A stretch of 35,757 bases of DNA from NCBI RefSeq assembly GCF_937910335.1, contig NZ_CALEMX010000483.1, positions 1 through 35,757 of the forward strand, written 5' to 3'. Positions 35,166-35,757 of this stretch are shown one piece after another (positions within the stretch are counted from its first letter, which is position 1; every line of letters begins with the position of its first letter). The position numbers and the translations under genes were made by a program. Source of the stretch: an uncultured Gimesia sp. Its GTDB lineage: Bacteria > Planctomycetota > Planctomycetia > Planctomycetales > Planctomycetaceae. Under the pieces are notes generated by a model. That model worked only from the letters and a program-made list of their open reading frames with translations, was not told the origin of the DNA and did not search any database.

Positions 35166-35240
35166 ATGCTCGATCTATTAGAAATTACTGTTGCTTCTCT
35201 ATTCCTGGACTTTAAAACAAGACTCAACCGTATCCCATGA
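35166..35240 (+). other. Possible 24-codon leader ORF overlapping the valS start
   Basis: An ATG at 35166 opens 24 codons (MLDLLEITVASLFLDFKTRL, then NRIP) and its TGA overlaps the valS ATG as ATGA. Such overlaps allow translational coupling. It lacks a clear ribosome-binding site and has one valine codon only, so a valine-sensing attenuator is not supported. It may be chance. Confidence 0.25.
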
Positions 35241-35757
35241 CCGAATCGCTTGATAAACAATATAACCCTGCCAGTGCACAAAAGAAGTGGTATCCCTACT
35301 GGGAAGAGAAAGGCTATTTCCACGCCGAACCCAACCCGGAAAAAGAACAACACACCATTATGATCCCACTCCCCAACGTCACAGGGGCGCTGCATATGGG
35401 ACACGCGTTGAATGGGACTCTGCAGGATCTGATCACACGTTGGCGACGCATGCAGGGATACGAAGCCCTCTGGATGCCCGGAACCGATCACGCGGGCATC
35501 GCAACCCAGGCGGTCGTCGAACGTCGCATGAAAGAAGAAGAAAATCTTACACGCCACGACATCGGCCGTGATGCCTTAGTGGAACGTATCTGGAACTGGA
35601 AAGAACAATACGAAAAACGGATCTTAAATCAATTACGAGAACTGGGCGCCAGTTGCGATTGGGAACGCACACGATTCACCCTCGATGAGATGTGCTCCAA
35701 AGCAGTCAGGCGGACATTTCTGAAACTATTTTCCGATGGTCTGATTTTTCGTGGGCA
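35237..35757 (+). CDS. valS: Valyl-tRNA synthetase (partial, N-terminal 173 residues)
   Basis: It attaches valine to tRNA(Val). The frame begins with ATG at 35237 and runs off the right edge. Residues 1-35 (MTESLDKQYNPASAQKKWYP onward) match the ValS start. The class I HIGH motif appears as GALHMGHALN near residue 55. After it come LWMPGTDHAGIATQAVVERR and WNWKEQYEKRILNQLRELGA, then SCDWERTRFTLDE, all diagnostic for ValS. About 700 residues, including the editing domain and KMSKS, lie outside. No ribosome-binding site is visible, and the start overlaps the stop of a tiny upstream frame. Confidence 0.96.
   Translation, partial: MTESLDKQYNPASAQKKWYPYWEEKGYFHAEPNPEKEQHTIMIPLPNVTGALHMGHALNGTLQDLITRWRRMQGYEALWMPGTDHAGIATQAVVERRMKEEENLTRHDIGRDALVERIWNWKEQYEKRILNQLRELGASCDWERTRFTLDEMCSKAVRRTFLKLFSDGLIFRG

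Overview
The window reads as a chromosomal segment of a planctomycete, probably a Gimesia/Rubinisphaera-like member of the Planctomycetales. This rests on gene content read by eye, not on a database search. The first gene is a large PVC-type membrane-bound dehydrogenase with a CxxCH heme domain. There is a 56-residue protein of the DUF6800 type and a DUF6268-type outer-membrane barrel, both families I associate with planctomycetes. Many weak or missing Shine-Dalgarno sites and some GTG/TTG starts fit the same picture. Nearly everything is core or housekeeping. I saw no IS element, prophage, CRISPR array, rRNA or tRNA.

Layout. 1-2952 (-): PVC dehydrogenase/cytochrome, cut by the left edge. 3311-3787 (+): small four-helix membrane protein. 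3798-7834 (-): heme and pantothenate region, hemA with a HemX/CcsA-like membrane protein overlapping by 4 nt, then an orphan sigma-54 activator and panD. 7975-13498 (-): efflux locus with an RND pump, an HlyD-type adaptor and a CecR-like TetR repressor that has a tandem palindromic operator candidate upstream. 13791-14195 (-): unknown protein. 14462-16880 (+): CCA-adding-type nucleotidyltransferase and a Gfo/Idh/MocA oxidoreductase. 16884-17972 (-): outer-membrane protein. 18287-18457 (+): DUF6800-like protein, ending at a bidirectional terminator shared with convergent clpB. 18671-23466 (-): clpB and dnaK chaperones.

24161-30318 (+): pheA (P-protein), tpiA, secG, then yicC-gmk-rpoZ-coaC-coaB. 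The last group keeps an order also known in Firmicutes, where coaB and coaC are normally fused; here they are two genes. 30810-33092 (+): ftsK, preceded by three stacked inverted repeats and followed at a distance by a textbook terminator. 33504-35078 (+): cimA (citramalate route to isoleucine). 35237-end (+): valS, truncated by the window; a 24-codon ORF overlaps its start codon.

I found no convincing new multi-gene system. The best leads are the P-protein, which has an H1-like basic tail, a chorismate mutase domain lacking key arginines and altered ACT motifs; the paired palindromes between dnaK and pheA; the double operator before the TetR gene; and the hairpin cluster before ftsK.
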